Below, one piece after another: positions 47,570 through 59,684 of a DNA stretch of 64,000 nt. The first letter of the stretch is position 1. Every line of letters begins with the position of its first letter. The notes under the pieces were generated by a model that was not told the DNA's origin, made no database searches, and worked only from the letters and a program-made list of their open reading frames with translations. This stretch comes from Phaeoceros laevis (lineage: Eukaryota; Anthocerotophyta; Anthocerotopsida; Notothyladales), in the NCBI GenBank assembly GCA_049999765.1, contig JBNGIQ010009029.1:93601-157600 (forward strand), read 5' to 3'. A program made the translations under genes and the position numbers.

Positions 47570-50500
47570 ATGGTTTTGCTCTATGCCACAATGCTCCAAG
47601 CTCGGGCGCCTATCAGGGCTGCACTATGTCGAATATCTGGCACCCGTTACTTTGTGAATGATGTAAAGGAGAGAGGGACGAAGTTCCTCCAAGAGAGGTA
47701 CGGGAGATAGATCATGTGCATGCATGCATAAGTCATTCTGTGTCGGCTCTGCATGCTGAAAAACCACTCGTGGTGGTTGTGTCCAGGCAATCTGTATGCG
47801 GGAATTGGAAACTGGTTTGCATTCGTGCTTTTTCTGGTCCTTGGATTGGGAGTTCAGCTGAACAGTTTTCAAACCGCTGAGACTGTTGCTTTGTAGGTTG
47901 ATGCAGGTGATTTTTAGTGAAAGTTTGCAGTTATGAGGCTGTAGAATGCCAAGGTTTGATATAGCGATTATTGTCACTGGCTCTCAAAGCTTCGGTGCTT
48001 CAGTTCCCTCTTACACAGTGTTGTCCTCACATCAGTCGCCGTTTTCTGCAGAGAATGGGATGCTTTGGTGATCGGTGGAGGACACAATGGTTTGGCAGCT
48101 GCGGCATATCTGGCTCGTGCAGGCCTTCAGGTGCTTGTCCTGGAGAGACGGCATGTCTTGGGAGGCGCAGCTGTGACAGAGGAGGTGGTTCCTGGGTTTA
48201 AATTTTCTAGAGCAAGCTATCTACAGAGCTTGCTTCGATCGCAAATTATCAGGTCTGCAACATCGCACAGGACAGCAGAAGCGATTGTGTCTGAGGTGGT
48301 GTTGCAGGGCGTTTTCTAGGTTTGTGAATTGCTGTTGTGTTGCAGGGATCTGGACCTACCAGCCCATGGCCTCAAATTACTGCCAAGGAGTCCGTCTTCT
48401 TTTACTCCCACAGTGGATGGACAATATCTTCTCATGGGTCCAGATGCTGAGTTGAATCATGCGCAGATTTCCAAATTCTCCAAGAAAGATGCTGCAGCTT
48501 ACCCTCTGTAGGTGCTTACGAGATATGTACTGTTGCTTCCGCATGCATGTGATGTGATGAAAGCAATGCATTTTTTCTTTCTGGCTGGAGTGACCTGTGC
48601 GGCTGGCGTCCGCTTCCTGCAGATACGAACAGCAGCTAGAGACGTTCTGCAATGTTGTAAATCCTCTCTTCGATGTCACACCTCCTGAACCCCAGGGAGG
48701 TCAAAGGTCTTGGAAAGACTCATTACGGGGTGGGTGGAACAGAACGAAGGTGTTGGCTGGTCTTGGACGGCGGGTTGCAGGCTTACCCTATAAGGACATA
48801 GTGTAGGTACCTGATCTGCATTCAGCACCTTACTTCTTTCAGTATGCACAAATGACATGGATTTGGCACTGTGAGGATGCACTTCAGCTGATCATGGATT
48901 ATAGGTTCACCTGCTTGGGTGTTGCCTTCCTAACGCTCCTGCAGTGCTTTTCTGGAGCTGCTTCTCGCCCCAGCTTCAAAAGTTCTAAACCAATGGTTTG
49001 AGGTTGTCCACGATCTGTTCCATAGAGCATTTCTCTCAGGCTCGGTGTCTTGCTGAAATGGCTTAACTGTCTTTTGTGTATGTGCAGTCAGATGTCCTAA
49101 AAGCGACAATAGCAACTGATGCTGTAATTGGGGCTATGGTGATCAAGTTTGTCCTTTCACTGGCTTGCATACTATGGCTAAAATGTTCAGGTTTTTCTTT
49201 CATTTCCCGAAACAGGAGAATGACCTAACATCTGCATTTGTAATCAGTCAGGTGTGAATACCCCAGGCAGTGGCTATGTACTATTGCATCATGTAATGGG
49301 TGAAACAAATGGTGACCGAGGGATATGGTCGTAAGTGTCACCACTTCTCGCCACCAGACATTTTATTTGCCGAACTACACATGGACATAGGCATAACAGA
49401 TTCGCTGACAGGTACGTGGAAGGTGGAATGGGAGCTGTGTCCATGGCAATGGCCAGTGCAGCACACAAGGCAGGAGCTATCCTAGCTACTAATGCAGAAG
49501 TAATATGCGCACTTTGGTATGACATATCACCTCTACAGGTTCGGGTCATGTTTTCTAATCGAGTTCATGTCCCTCTTTATTGGCAGGTAAAATGCTTTCT
49601 CACAGAAAAAGACAGCGCCGCTGATAACACTCATTCAATATCTGGGGTGAGTTTTGTCCTTGATTTGTGTCTTAAAATATCATGTTCATGGAGGTCAAAG
49701 TTCCCATAATTTGAAAGCCACTTGCCATGTGGAACGGTCTTGCCAGTTAAAGAAGGCTGAGATGGTGCACATGTCTGCTGTCCAGGTCATGTTGGATGAC
49801 GGCACGTCCATCAAAGCTAGAAAAGTGCTGTCAAATGCCACACCAGCTGTAACCTTTCTGGTAGGTGCACACTCTTAGGTGTTTCACACCCTCTTGCATT
49901 TGTTCCCAGCGACTTCAGATGTATTGTATGATTGGTCAGGATCTACTCCCAGAGGGGGTCCTTCCGGAGCAGTTTCTGGCAGACGTCAGGACAATTGACT
50001 ACTCATCGGTACAAACTCGACACATGCTCCGCTCTTGCAGTGTATTTCGTGTTAGCTGACAGTGTGGAAGCAAAAACCAAGTAAGAAAATCAAGTATACC
50101 AAGTTGTTACTGTGAAGTGCAAGCTGATGTCTTTGTGCCTGGTTGGAGCAGGGAACCACAAAAATCAACGTTGCTGTCGATGCTCTGCCACAATTTATTG
50201 CATCCCCAAATAGAGGATCATGCCCTGGGCCAGAGCATGTTGGGACCATCCACCTGGGAGCCGACAGGTAGGTAGCCTGAGCAACTACCCATGTTCCTGA
50301 TGGCCATCATCCTTAAGGTCCTTTGATTTTTTTTTCCCGTGCTGGATTGCCCTCTTTGAAACAGTCAGCATTTGACTGAGAAATATATTGACCCTTGCAG
50401 CATGGACCAAATTGAAGAAGCCTACAAAGATGCTCTAAAAGGACGCCCTTCGCTAAGGCCCCTTATTGAGATGACCATCCCTTCTGTCGTGGATAAGACC

Positions 50501-51315
50501 ATAAGCCCTCCTGGTTAGTGACTTCCATGCGTTTCGGAAGGTTGCTCGAGATATGCCCACTATCTAACTTTCTGGTATGCAGGAAAACATGTTATCAACA
50601 TGTTTATACAGTACACACCCTACCGGATTGACCAAGGCAGCTGGAATGATCCAACTATCAGGGTACACAAGTGCATAGAGATTCCATGAGAGCACACTTC
50701 GGTCATCAAGTTTCAGTTGTCAGATCCATGCGTTCTTCCAATGTGACGATGTTTTGTGGTGCAGAAAGACTTTGCCTATCGATGCTTTGAGCTAGTTGAG
50801 GAATATGCCCCAGGATTCAAGTCCTCTATCATAGATTATGAGATGCTGACACCTCCTGACCTCGAAAGAATCTTCTCCCTCACAGGTGAGGCGTTTCGAG
50901 ACTTGAAAGGTTTCCCGTTCAGGTGCTTCAATAACTTATTCTTCTAATGTTACAGATTTGCATGTCGCATTTCCAGGAGGTAACATATTTCACGGAGCCA
51001 TGGGATTGGATGCATTGTTCCTGCTACGACCAGTAAAGGGATGGTAATTATGGCTTGTTGTCTCACTTAGTTGGGGTTGTAGTGAAGGAGTTAGTTTACT
51101 ACCAGCCATGTACAAGTGAGGTTCTTTCGTATCTGTTAGCTTACTGCACGGGCCCAAATGTCTTGATTGAAGTTCCGAAAATGTGCAGGGCCTCGTATAG
51201 AACTCCAGTGAAAGGCTTGTACCTTTGTGGTGCTGGAGCACATCCAGGTGGCGCTGTGATGGGCGCTGCTGGCCGGAATTGTGCTCTTTCCGTGCTCGAG
51301 GACCTTAGTTCATGA
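47570..51315 (+). CDS. PYROXD2-like FAD-dependent oxidoreductase (phytoene-desaturase superfamily)
   Basis: A multi-exon gene. Firm 5' exons are 47570-47697, 48052-48252 and 48346-48507, in phase. The last exon ends at 51315. The N-terminus ([20 protein letters not shown]) is rich in Ala and Arg, compatible with a mitochondrial presequence. The FAD-binding Rossmann motif is [20 protein letters not shown], and the second FAD strand is [20 protein letters not shown]. Further blocks include [38 protein letters not shown]-like text near 50600, and the C-terminal FAD clamp [20 protein letters not shown]. Human PYROXD2 is mitochondrial and poorly characterised; the substrate is unknown here too. 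The middle exons (about 48.6-50.9 kb) are visible as fragments but I have not fixed every junction. Confidence 0.85.
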
Positions 51316-51780
51316 AATGCTTGCTTGTACATTCGCAATGTCGTGTAAGGAATGTCTTGCGGATTCGCACGTGAAGTTTCAAATAACACGGAATGTCACG
51401 GATAACTGAGCATAGACTTCAAGCTAATATCCTCATTTGTACGCGCGGGTACTACCCGCCCTACCAATGTGGAGGACAGGCTGGGCCTTACTCCCCTACC
51501 TTTTAGTAATGCATAGATTTATGTAGTCTATGTCTGGAAGCCCGACATTTGGCCGTCCTGATCCTACATGGAAGAGTTTCTTGACCTCCAGCTACAGACG
51601 GGCGTCCGTTTGGCAAGCCCTAAGCTCGTATATTATGTGTAACCCTTTTCAGAAGACATGAAGATAGCACCCCTTAGAGAATATGTGGACGTCATCGGCA
51701 GGGTTTCACCTACATCGTACCACTTTGTGTACGATCGGCTCCTGCAATCGGATGGACTGAATCGGTCACTAAAAACAAGA

Positions 51781-52454
51781 ATGGTGTGTGTGCCACAATT
51801 GCCACCTGTGGTGTCGTTGGCACAGACTTGTATATCGTGTGAGATCGCGCATACTGCCTGGCAGAGTCTCTGACATTGTGAGCTCTAATATGAATAAGCA
51901 TCGCAGGCGGCGAAGATAATTGCGAATTTGATCATCATCGGATCCGGTGTTCTGCTTAGAGCAGTCACCCAAGCGTACCGGCAGGCGATCGTGAGTAAGC
52001 GATCATCCAATGTGGTTACTCTACATATTCAGCATTCAACCTGCAGCTGTCTCGCCTGGATATGGCGAAAATTGTTGTTTCATTGTGGTAGAGACTCTGT
52101 GCCCTTGCAGATGCAGGAAAGACCGGAGTAGCTCAGGAAACAGTGCAAAATATGGCACACAGAGTATCCAAAACCATGACGGAAGCGGAGGCAAGGCTTA
52201 TTCTTGGTGTTGATGGAAAGGCAACATGGGAGGAAATTCTGAAGGTGTGTTGTATTGGCAGTTGCCATTTGTGCTTCTAGGCGGTACCATGTCCCTCTCG
52301 ATCATATATGGCTTTACATGTTTGGTTGCAGAGGTATGAGCATTTATTCCAGAAGAACTCAGTGTCAGGAAGCTTTTACATTCAGTCCAAGGTCCAACGA
52401 GCTAAAGAATGTCTAGAGGCAGCAAAACAAGCAGGGGGAACAGCTACAGGGTAG
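51781..52454 (+). CDS. PAM16: Mitochondrial import motor subunit PAM16/TIM16
   Basis: Four exons: 51781-51783 (the ATG alone), 51907-51994, 52111-52244 and 52332-52454, in phase, giving 115 residues, the usual length. Conserved blocks are IIANLIIIGSGVLLRAVTQA, NAGKTGVAQETVQN, the degenerate J-domain TEAEARLILGVDGKATWEEI, and SGSFYIQSKVQRAKECLEAA. PAM16 pairs with the J-protein PAM18 at the matrix side of TIM23 and restrains stimulation of mtHsp70. The J-like domain lacks HPD, as expected. The first exon is inferred: GCG follows the acceptor at 51906 exactly where family members have residue 2, and an ATG directly followed by a GTGTGT donor lies 123 bases upstream. A second possible donor in exon 2 (51991) was rejected because it breaks the frame. 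Confidence 0.88.
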
Positions 52455-53139
52455 TTTTTGTTCAGTCAAGCTCAATTCAAGATGATTGCTGAAAGCAGCA
52501 TGTTGCTGTCCTAGGGGTATGCAGCGCGTGTGATATGGACCCCTTACAGCTTCCACCGTAGCAGTTCCGTTCTTGGACAGAAAGTCATATTTCTAGCTGG
52601 GAGACAGGGTTGGATGTGCTTATGCAACAGGGGTTACGGTTTTTACCACAAGACTATTATACTGTGTACCTACCGCATGAACTCAAGCCAGTCATCTAAG
52701 AGAATCCTGGGAAGGGAAGAGGAGGAGACATGAAGTTAGGATACTTGATGTGAGAGGAGCTGGATTTTACTACTGCTTAATATGTTTTTGATGCTACGGC
52801 GTTGAGAACTTGAGATGGTTAGACCTTTTTCCTCGATTTCTTCACCTTGTTACTTACTGGCTATGTAAGTGCATGGATGTAAGTAACCGTACCAGGCAGG
52901 CAATACCAGGGGGGCAACAGAATAGGGTTGGGGGTCGCTATCTTGTGCGGGTCAGCAGGCACCATAGCGTGGAGACAGATGGGAGCGTAATATGAATGCG
53001 GCATTGTGGCTGTACGAACAGGTTTGTAATTAATTGTGCAAGGTAGTTGTTGCTCAAGAGGCCAAATTTAACGATACCCAGTAACGACTCTGAACCTCTT
53101 GCACGTTTGACATTTTGCACTGCTTAGACCTTGTTCATC
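52455..53139. other. Convergent spacer PAM16 / quinone oxidoreductase
   Basis: 3' untranslated regions only. No conserved frame, RNA gene or repeat is seen. Confidence 0.6.
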
Positions 53140-54618
53140 TCAGCAATGACAAGGCAGCAGCAGGATCTTTCCGATGTGGCTACTTGACTCCATTATTTTA
53201 TGAGCCTCCGCAGCTTTTCCTAGTGGAAGAGAGGTATCGATCACAGGGACCACTTTTCCCTCTTCGACAGCCGGCCAAACATGTTTCTTAACTTCAGCCA
53301 CAATTTGAGCCTTGTTCTCCGGTGCGCGAGCCCTCAAACCAGCACCTGCAAAACCAAGCTCATGTCACTCCGAGAGATTCAGCGAAAGCCGAGTCTCTCG
53401 TCACACTGCAGAAAACCTCACCTTGGACAGTGAGGCGTTTGACAAGCAGAGGACCCAGGCTGAACTCCCCAACAGAACCCCCTTGAAACCCGATAATGAA
53501 CAACCTTCCTCCAAGTGCGAGAGCATCCAGATTACGCTGGAAATAGATTGCTCCCATGTTGTCCAATATCACATCCACTCCTGCATCACAACCAGCAACC
53601 ACGTACTGAGCAGTCGGACTATATGACAGGCCCTTATTCAGTTGTCCTTGTGTCCTCACATCTAACCTTTCCTTTGTCTTTCAATTCTAATCGGTTACCT
53701 TTCCCCTTGGTCTCTGCCTTGACCCGCTCCACAAAGTCCTCCGTTTTGTAGTTGATGACAAAATCAGCTCCCAGTTCCTTACACTTCTTCAGCTTGAGCT
53801 CCGTTCCTGTTCACCACTCGGGATGAGCCCCCGTGTGTGGTCGAATTGCGCTTTACTCACAAAATACCTGTGCTCCTTCTTTACCTGCAGTCGTGAAGAC
53901 TGTTGCACCAATGTATTTAGCCATCTGGATGGCGAACGTTCCTATCCCACTGGACCCACCGTGAACCTGCCACATGCAATCCGTTTTCAGGGTCACAAAG
54001 CCGAGAGGTTGTGGTGTCACAAGGATGCATGGAGGAGTAGCAGCACGTGTCCTACTAGGAAAGTCTCTCCGGCCTGTAAGTTGCTGGTCATGAAAACAGT
54101 AGACCAGACAGTACAGGCCACTTCCGGCAATGCTGCGGCATCTTGCAAGGTGACCCCCTTGGGAATGGGGAGCAATTGACCATATGGAACTGCAACTTTG
54201 TCCGCGTAACCTCCTCCTCCAAGCAATGCACAGACCTGCTAACGGGCACAGCAATATCAACAATTCAGATGCCTGAAAACAACTTGGCAAGAAGCTGCCT
54301 TCCACCATGGGGCACTCCTCAACGAGCAAGGGCACCAAGCAATGTGGCTAGAACGAAAAGGACCTCCATTCCAGCCTCCCAGTCTTCCGGCACGCCAGGG
54401 CCGACTTCCTCTATGATGCCCGAGCACTCGAGGCCAGGGTACTGGGGCGCGCCTGCTGGAGGCGGGTAACTCCCACGGCGCTGTATGGTATCGGCACGGT
54501 TGAGAGCAGTGGCCGTGATCTTGATAAGCACCTCACCCTCCTTCAACACCGGATCTGGCACCTCTTTTAGCTCCAAGACCTCAGGGCCGCCCGGGATTCT
54601 AATCACAATGGCCTTCAT
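53140..54618 (-). CDS. NADPH:quinone oxidoreductase, zeta-crystallin/PIG3-like (MDR superfamily)
   Basis: At least six exons. The first is 54618-54364 and the last 53345-53140. The GroES-like N-terminal domain starts KAIVIRIPGGPEVLELKEVP and contains LNRADTIQRRGSYPPPAGAP and YPGLECSGIIEEVG. The next exon has GGGGYADKVAVPYGQLLPIP and LQDAAALPEVACTVWSTVF. The nucleotide-binding domain shows VHGGSSGIGTFAIQMAKYIG and CKELGADFVINYKTEDF. Then come GVDVILDNMGAIYFQRNLDA and the C-terminal IMESSSHIGKILL. No zinc-binding cysteine/histidine set is seen, as in other quinone reductases of this branch. It is expected to be a soluble NADPH-dependent reductase of quinones or reactive carbonyls; the physiological substrate is unknown. 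Length is near 330 residues, normal for the family. Confidence 0.9.
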
Positions 54619-56460
54619 CCTGCTGTTGCAATTCGCACCCGCAAGGTTTCTCGAATTCCTCCGCCGGAGACTGTTGTGCAGCTAGCACGCCTCAACAAAG
54701 GGAACTAGCGACGTAGCCAACTACCCTCCTGGCCTCCTCGCACACGGATTTGTCAGGTGAGGCAACATCGTGAGCCCGATGTGCAAGCGGAAGTAGTAGT
54801 ACCTGATGCCAAGGTCAGATGACGTTGGTAGTCAGAGCTTGTGTTGCTGATCCCAGAACTAGTGCATAACATGCAGATTCGCCACACGGCTGGTGCCAGG
54901 TACAGAGAAGCTCTAGTCTACTATACAATTCCGTCCATACGGTTGGTCACAGGTGGAATTCTGAAGGAGCTGAAACTTCGGTGCATTTCGGCAATGTATT
55001 CCACCAAGAGTAAAAGGATGGACGGTTGAGCCTGAACAGGCTAGGTGCCAACTGTCGCCAAGGTGTCCCACGTGGCAAGTCCTCTCGGACCTGGATACAG
55101 CTGAGAAGCCCTAAATCAGCCCTAAAATAGCCGTAACTCGTGCATCCCTACCTAACATATAGAGACCGTCACCTCCCATCTGGCACTGTTAATATTGGGC
55201 GGTCCGTTGTAGTCTAGATGAGACAGAATGTGAGATGGCCCCTTCCCCGGCTGGTGTCTATCTGCAAGCTAGCATGTGTAGGTGCCCTGTCGACAGATTC
55301 GCAAGCACGCTTGCCCTCAGAAGGCTCCCGCGCTTCATGCTTCACCTGCCAGCACGTTGAAGTATGAGGAGAGGGAGGGCTTGTCCGGGGCAAGCTTGTT
55401 TGCAGGTGTGTGAGAATCCATGCAAGAAGGCCACATGAGATGATGAAGTTTTGTTTCCCTATTGGTTTGATTGCCGATATGATGGCGCTACTTTCAAACT
55501 CCTGATCATTCTGGCCGGTACTTTAGCTCACTTCTCGGATTTCAGGGTTATCTTGAGTACCTAAGTCTTGAAACTAGAAAAACTAGACAGTGTAGTTGAT
55601 GAGGAAGCAGAATCAGTAAAAGTCTAGTGGCCAGAAATATAGTCGGGTATGCCTGATAACACGAGCAAGATACCAAACTGTTGGCTGCCTAGAACAACTG
55701 CAATCACTCCCAGACGAACTGTTCGACACTTCACTAAACTGACAGTCGTGGCCACGACTAAGGCACGAGTAAGGTCTGAATGATACACAGGCTTGACGAG
55801 TGTCAACTTGCAGAGTATCTGGCCAAGGACTGCTCAGAGAGAACTCGGGGTTTGGGACCTCTCATGGTGACTTCAAGTTGACGAACCTAGTCTGAATACA
55901 GCCTCCCACTTTCAGCATGAACTGGCCAAGCAGATGTGCACATGATCTTCACCCTGCCCAACTTGGTTACTCCCAGTAGATGACAAACGGTGGAAACCTA
56001 CATGTTGAAGAAACCTACATCTTGAAGGAACCTACTGCTGCTAAACAACTTGAAGGTCTTGCTGGTGGTGCTGTGAACCTACTGCTGAGTTGCTGTGACC
56101 ACAACCGTGTTTGCTGCAACCCTGTTGTAGACCTGCTGCAGCAGAAGTTGTGGCTGGTTGATTAAATCCTGTCACGGCGGCTCGCTGGCTCGGTTGATGT
56201 CGGTACTATGGGCCGGTTCTCTTGGATCCGGTGATGGTGAGCGGAGGTGATAGTAATCATGGGTCATTGGAGGGTTTAGGGTTTAGATGATGGGAGGTGA
56301 GGGTGACCCATGGCTCGTGAGTCTTCAGCAGGAACGACATTCAGCAGGTATGGTTGAGCAGGGCTTTTGGAGATCCTTGTGAAGCTTGTGACATACCTAA
56401 GCATGGCTCGCAGCCCTGGAATGTGGAGACGATTTTGCTAGGGGAATAGTTACCGATGAC
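54619..56460. other. Divergent spacer quinone oxidoreductase / decarboxylase
   Basis: No coding frame is supported. Short imperfect repeats of a gaaacctacat / gaacctactgctg type occur at 55990-56095. The right end carries the telo-box listed separately. Confidence 0.55.
56271..56286 (+). promoter_or_regulatory. Telo-box-like motif upstream of the decarboxylase gene
   Basis: The string agggtttagggtttag contains two telomere-type units (complement AAACCCTAAACCCT). In plants such motifs act as promoter elements or as Polycomb/TRB binding sites near genes. It lies about 175 bases upstream of the ATG. It is far too short to be an interstitial telomere. Confidence 0.55.
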
Positions 56461-58302
56461 ATGGCGTTGTCTGTCCCCGTCAATTTGCCCGGCCCGTGGA
56501 GGCAAAGCAGAGGCCTTCGTCGTCGCAGCAGGACTATCGAGATCGTCCAGGAGATTCTAAGGGGAACTACAGGGAGAGTCTCTCATATTATTGCGGGAGG
56601 GGACAGGACCACGGGGAATGTTTGTGCCATTGGAGGAACGGAGCATTTTTCGAAGAGAGCGTGCTCTCGTCGCTTGCCATCCCAGACCCGTGCTTCGGAT
56701 GTCGTCCCCATTCAAGAGGATGTTGTGCACCCTGAATCTCCCAACCCTTCAGGTAGGGGGAATGAAGATTCTGCCATGTCTGCCAGCCGTTTACCAGGTA
56801 AGGCAAACTGTGATGCACCGCTGCTTCAAACTTTAAGGGAATGCGCGGAGCAGAAGACAGCTGCATTCCACTTCCCAGGGCACAGGAGAGGGGGAGCTGC
56901 CCCTCCTGCCCTTGCTGCGGCCTTGGGCGATGCTGTGTTTCGGTATGACCTACCAGAGCTTCCAGAGTTGGACAACTTGTTCGCCCCTAACGGAGTTATC
57001 AAAGATGCTCAGATTGAGGCCGCTCATCTGTTCGATGCTGATCATACATACTTTCTAGTAAATGGCTCAACTTGTGGCATCCAGGCAGCTGTAATGGCAA
57101 CGTGTGCCCAGGGAGACTACCTCATCCTTCCCAGGAACAGCCATATGTGTGCCGTTTCTGGCATGGTGCTGTCTGGAGCTCTGCCCAAGTATGTCATGCC
57201 TGCTTACGATCCAGTGTGGGGCATTGCCCATGGAGTTGTGCCATCTGCTGTGGACGCAGCATATGCCGAGGTGAGCAAACAAGGGGGAAGAGTGGGTGCT
57301 GTGCTACTTGTTTCGCCCACCTACTTCGGAGTATGCAGCGATGTGGCTTCCATTGCTCAAATCTGTCACCTGCATGGTATCCCCTTGATTGTGGACGAGG
57401 CTCATGGTGCGCATTTCAGATTTCAGGAGCATCTCCCTCCGACTGCGTTAAATCAGGGGGCTGATGTTGTGGTGCAGTCCACACACAAGGTGTTGGGTTC
57501 ACTCACCCAGTCTGCCATGCTCCATGTGAAAGGGAGGAGAGTAAGTAGAAACCGTTTGAGAAGTTGCCTCCAGGTGCTGCAAAGTTCCAGCCCTAGCTAC
57601 CTGCTTCTCTCTTCTTTGGACGCAGCCAGGGCTCACATGTTTCAACAGGGTTCCACTGCCTTGTCACGGGCAGTTATGCTAGCCCAAGAGGCACGGTATG
57701 CCTTAGTAAACATTCCCGGAATTCGAGTCCTGGATGAGCAGCAGGTAGACAGTGTTGCCAAGATGGCTGGGTTAGATCCTCTCCGCATCACCCTTGGCTT
57801 GTGGGATCTGGGAATCACAGGCTTCGAAGCAGACGACATCCTTCGGTTGGAGCACGGGGTCATTGCTGAGCTCCCGCTGCTCCTGTCTATCACGTTTGCT
57901 CTCTCTGCAGGCACAACTAGAAATGACATCGACAGACTGGTCGGGGGTATGAGATCCCTTTCTTCCAGACTCCCGTATAATAAAAGGCCGTCCAGCAACC
58001 ATCATGACAGCTTAGTGGTTGCAAAATCAGTCGCAGAAGAATGGAGCTTTCTTCAAACACAAAGCCCCAGGCAAGCATTTTTTGCAGAATCGGATGTTGT
58101 GGAGATTGGGGACTCAGTAGGACGAGTCTCCGCAGAATTGCTCTGCCCCTACCCGCCAGGGATCCCCGTGATCGCACCTGGGGAATTGATTGGTGCTGAA
58201 GCGGTAGGCCAACTGAAAGCAGTCCTTGAGGCTGGAGGTACCATTACTGGAGCATCCGACTCTGCCCTGTCAACATTAGTCGTTGTTCGGAGCTCAGTCT
58301 AA
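56461..58302 (+). CDS. Bacterial-type Orn/Lys/Arg decarboxylase family protein (PLP, fold type I), likely plastid
   Basis: A single exon of 613 residues. The first ~115 residues are basic, Ser/Arg-rich and low in conservation, as in a transit peptide. The major decarboxylase domain follows: AAFHFPGHRRGGAAPPALAA, YDLPELPELDNLFAPNGVIK, YFLVNGSTCGIQAAVMA, LLVSPTYFGVCSDV, LIVDEAHGAHFRF, and QSTHKVLGSLTQSAMLHV, in which the Lys at about residue 343 should bind PLP. The C-terminal domain has ISAELLCPYPPGIPVIAPGE-like text near residue 560. The plant's usual arginine and ornithine decarboxylases belong to the unrelated fold type III, so this is a separate, bacterial/cyanobacterial-like lineage. Whether it acts on lysine, ornithine or arginine cannot be told. 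Its lack of introns contrasts with most neighbours. Confidence 0.9.
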   Translation: MALSVPVNLPGPWRQSRGLRRRSRTIEIVQEILRGTTGRVSHIIAGGDRTTGNVCAIGGTEHFSKRACSRRLPSQTRASDVVPIQEDVVHPESPNPSGRGNEDSAMSASRLPGKANCDAPLLQTLRECAEQKTAAFHFPGHRRGGAAPPALAAALGDAVFRYDLPELPELDNLFAPNGVIKDAQIEAAHLFDADHTYFLVNGSTCGIQAAVMATCAQGDYLILPRNSHMCAVSGMVLSGALPKYVMPAYDPVWGIAHGVVPSAVDAAYAEVSKQGGRVGAVLLVSPTYFGVCSDVASIAQICHLHGIPLIVDEAHGAHFRFQEHLPPTALNQGADVVVQSTHKVLGSLTQSAMLHVKGRRVSRNRLRSCLQVLQSSSPSYLLLSSLDAARAHMFQQGSTALSRAVMLAQEARYALVNIPGIRVLDEQQVDSVAKMAGLDPLRITLGLWDLGITGFEADDILRLEHGVIAELPLLLSITFALSAGTTRNDIDRLVGGMRSLSSRLPYNKRPSSNHHDSLVVAKSVAEEWSFLQTQSPRQAFFAESDVVEIGDSVGRVSAELLCPYPPGIPVIAPGELIGAEAVGQLKAVLEAGGTITGASDSALSTLVVVRSSV

Positions 58303-59684
58303 CCAGACCGGGCCCATCCTATTAGCATGAGGCCCGCAATATAGACGTGATCTGCCACCAGAACGTGACGCATTTCTTCTTCGGGAGTACGGTGGCATTG
58401 ACGTCACCGGGGTTCCCCAGAGAGGAGTCCTGAATGTCCGATGAACGGGGGCAGAGTGTACATGTTTCAGGAAAATGCACTCGCGCCTAGAAGTGGATGA
58501 ATCCTTGTAAGCCAGTGTGATGGCATTTGCAGCTGAGGTGAATCTGAGAGTGCTGCATTTCCATCAGCTTCTTTCGCACTCTACCTGGAATTCTCTAGAG
58601 CCTGGGGTTATGGAGGAACATTGACAAGCTTCTAGTTGCCTTAGAATGCCGAGTGAACTGGCTGTACCACCTATCAAAGAGTAATCACATGGCTAACATT
58701 TGGAGCGTGGGCTGTGGGCAGCTTCTCCGCTGAAAGGCGGTCATAGATCCTTGTTGGGGACATATCCAACCTTTTGGTTAAATCGTGGAGTAGCTGGACT
58801 CGTGTGGCATCACAGCCTTGGCCTCCTTTCCAAGCTGGTAGATGGCAACGACCGAGCTCGAGTCACCTCACCTGTCAAAGTTCTAGCAAGAGGGTCTTAC
58901 TTGAACGCGGGTTAAATTAACTAGAGTTGCATACGTCATTTTAGGAGGGTGTTCTTCTCAAGTTAAGTATCGAGTGACTTCATTGGCGTTTCCCTCGCGG
59001 GTTATCGCAGGTTGGTAGCTTTATTAAGGTTAGAAAGTTACGGAACCCGGTTACCCGATGCAGTGCAGTCGGTTTTTGGCTCGACCCACCAAGTCCAGCT
59101 CGGCTATTTTGCCGCGCAATCTGTCTTTGCGAGCCGGTATGAGGACGGAATTTCAAGTTGGGGAGAGATAGAGCGTTTGTGAACCACCTGAGAAACTTTC
59201 TACACTATTGGGGTGTGAAACCCGCTAATTACTTTACTTGCGTACCGCAGCCGTAGTGCGCCAAAGCTTTCAATTTCAAAACACCTGGCCGTCCGCATCC
59301 TTCTCTCTCTACTCTGCTTGGCCTTTTCTTTCCCGCCAGCCCGCCATGCCATGCCCATGCCATCCCGCTCCATCGCATGCTGCCCCTCTTGTGCAGATGG
59401 TATTGCCGCGCCTCTGCTCATCACTTGCTGGGGACAAGCCGACGTCTTGCGGATCGTCGCGCTACCCGGCGAATGGACCTGAATCCTGGAGCCGTTCCTC
59501 ACACTGGGTGTTTGGGTGCATCACACCGCAACCCACGTCTTGACGCGGCACAGGCTCTTACGCAGCTGAGAGCTTGCTGTGGAGGATTTGTGCATCGCTT
59601 GGGGTACTTAGGGACGGCACGCCAGTCTGTTTGACGTGCCGTTCTAAGGGTAGGTACGGATTGGGTGTGGTTGATGCAGGCGTG
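58303..59684. other. Spacer between decarboxylase and CHD gene
   Basis: The decarboxylase 3' untranslated region is followed by the upstream region of the CHD gene. No conserved frame is seen. A possible 5'-leader intron of the CHD gene may end at the cag at 59677-59679. Words similar to the 33.2-kb repeat element occur near 59043-59085. Confidence 0.5.
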
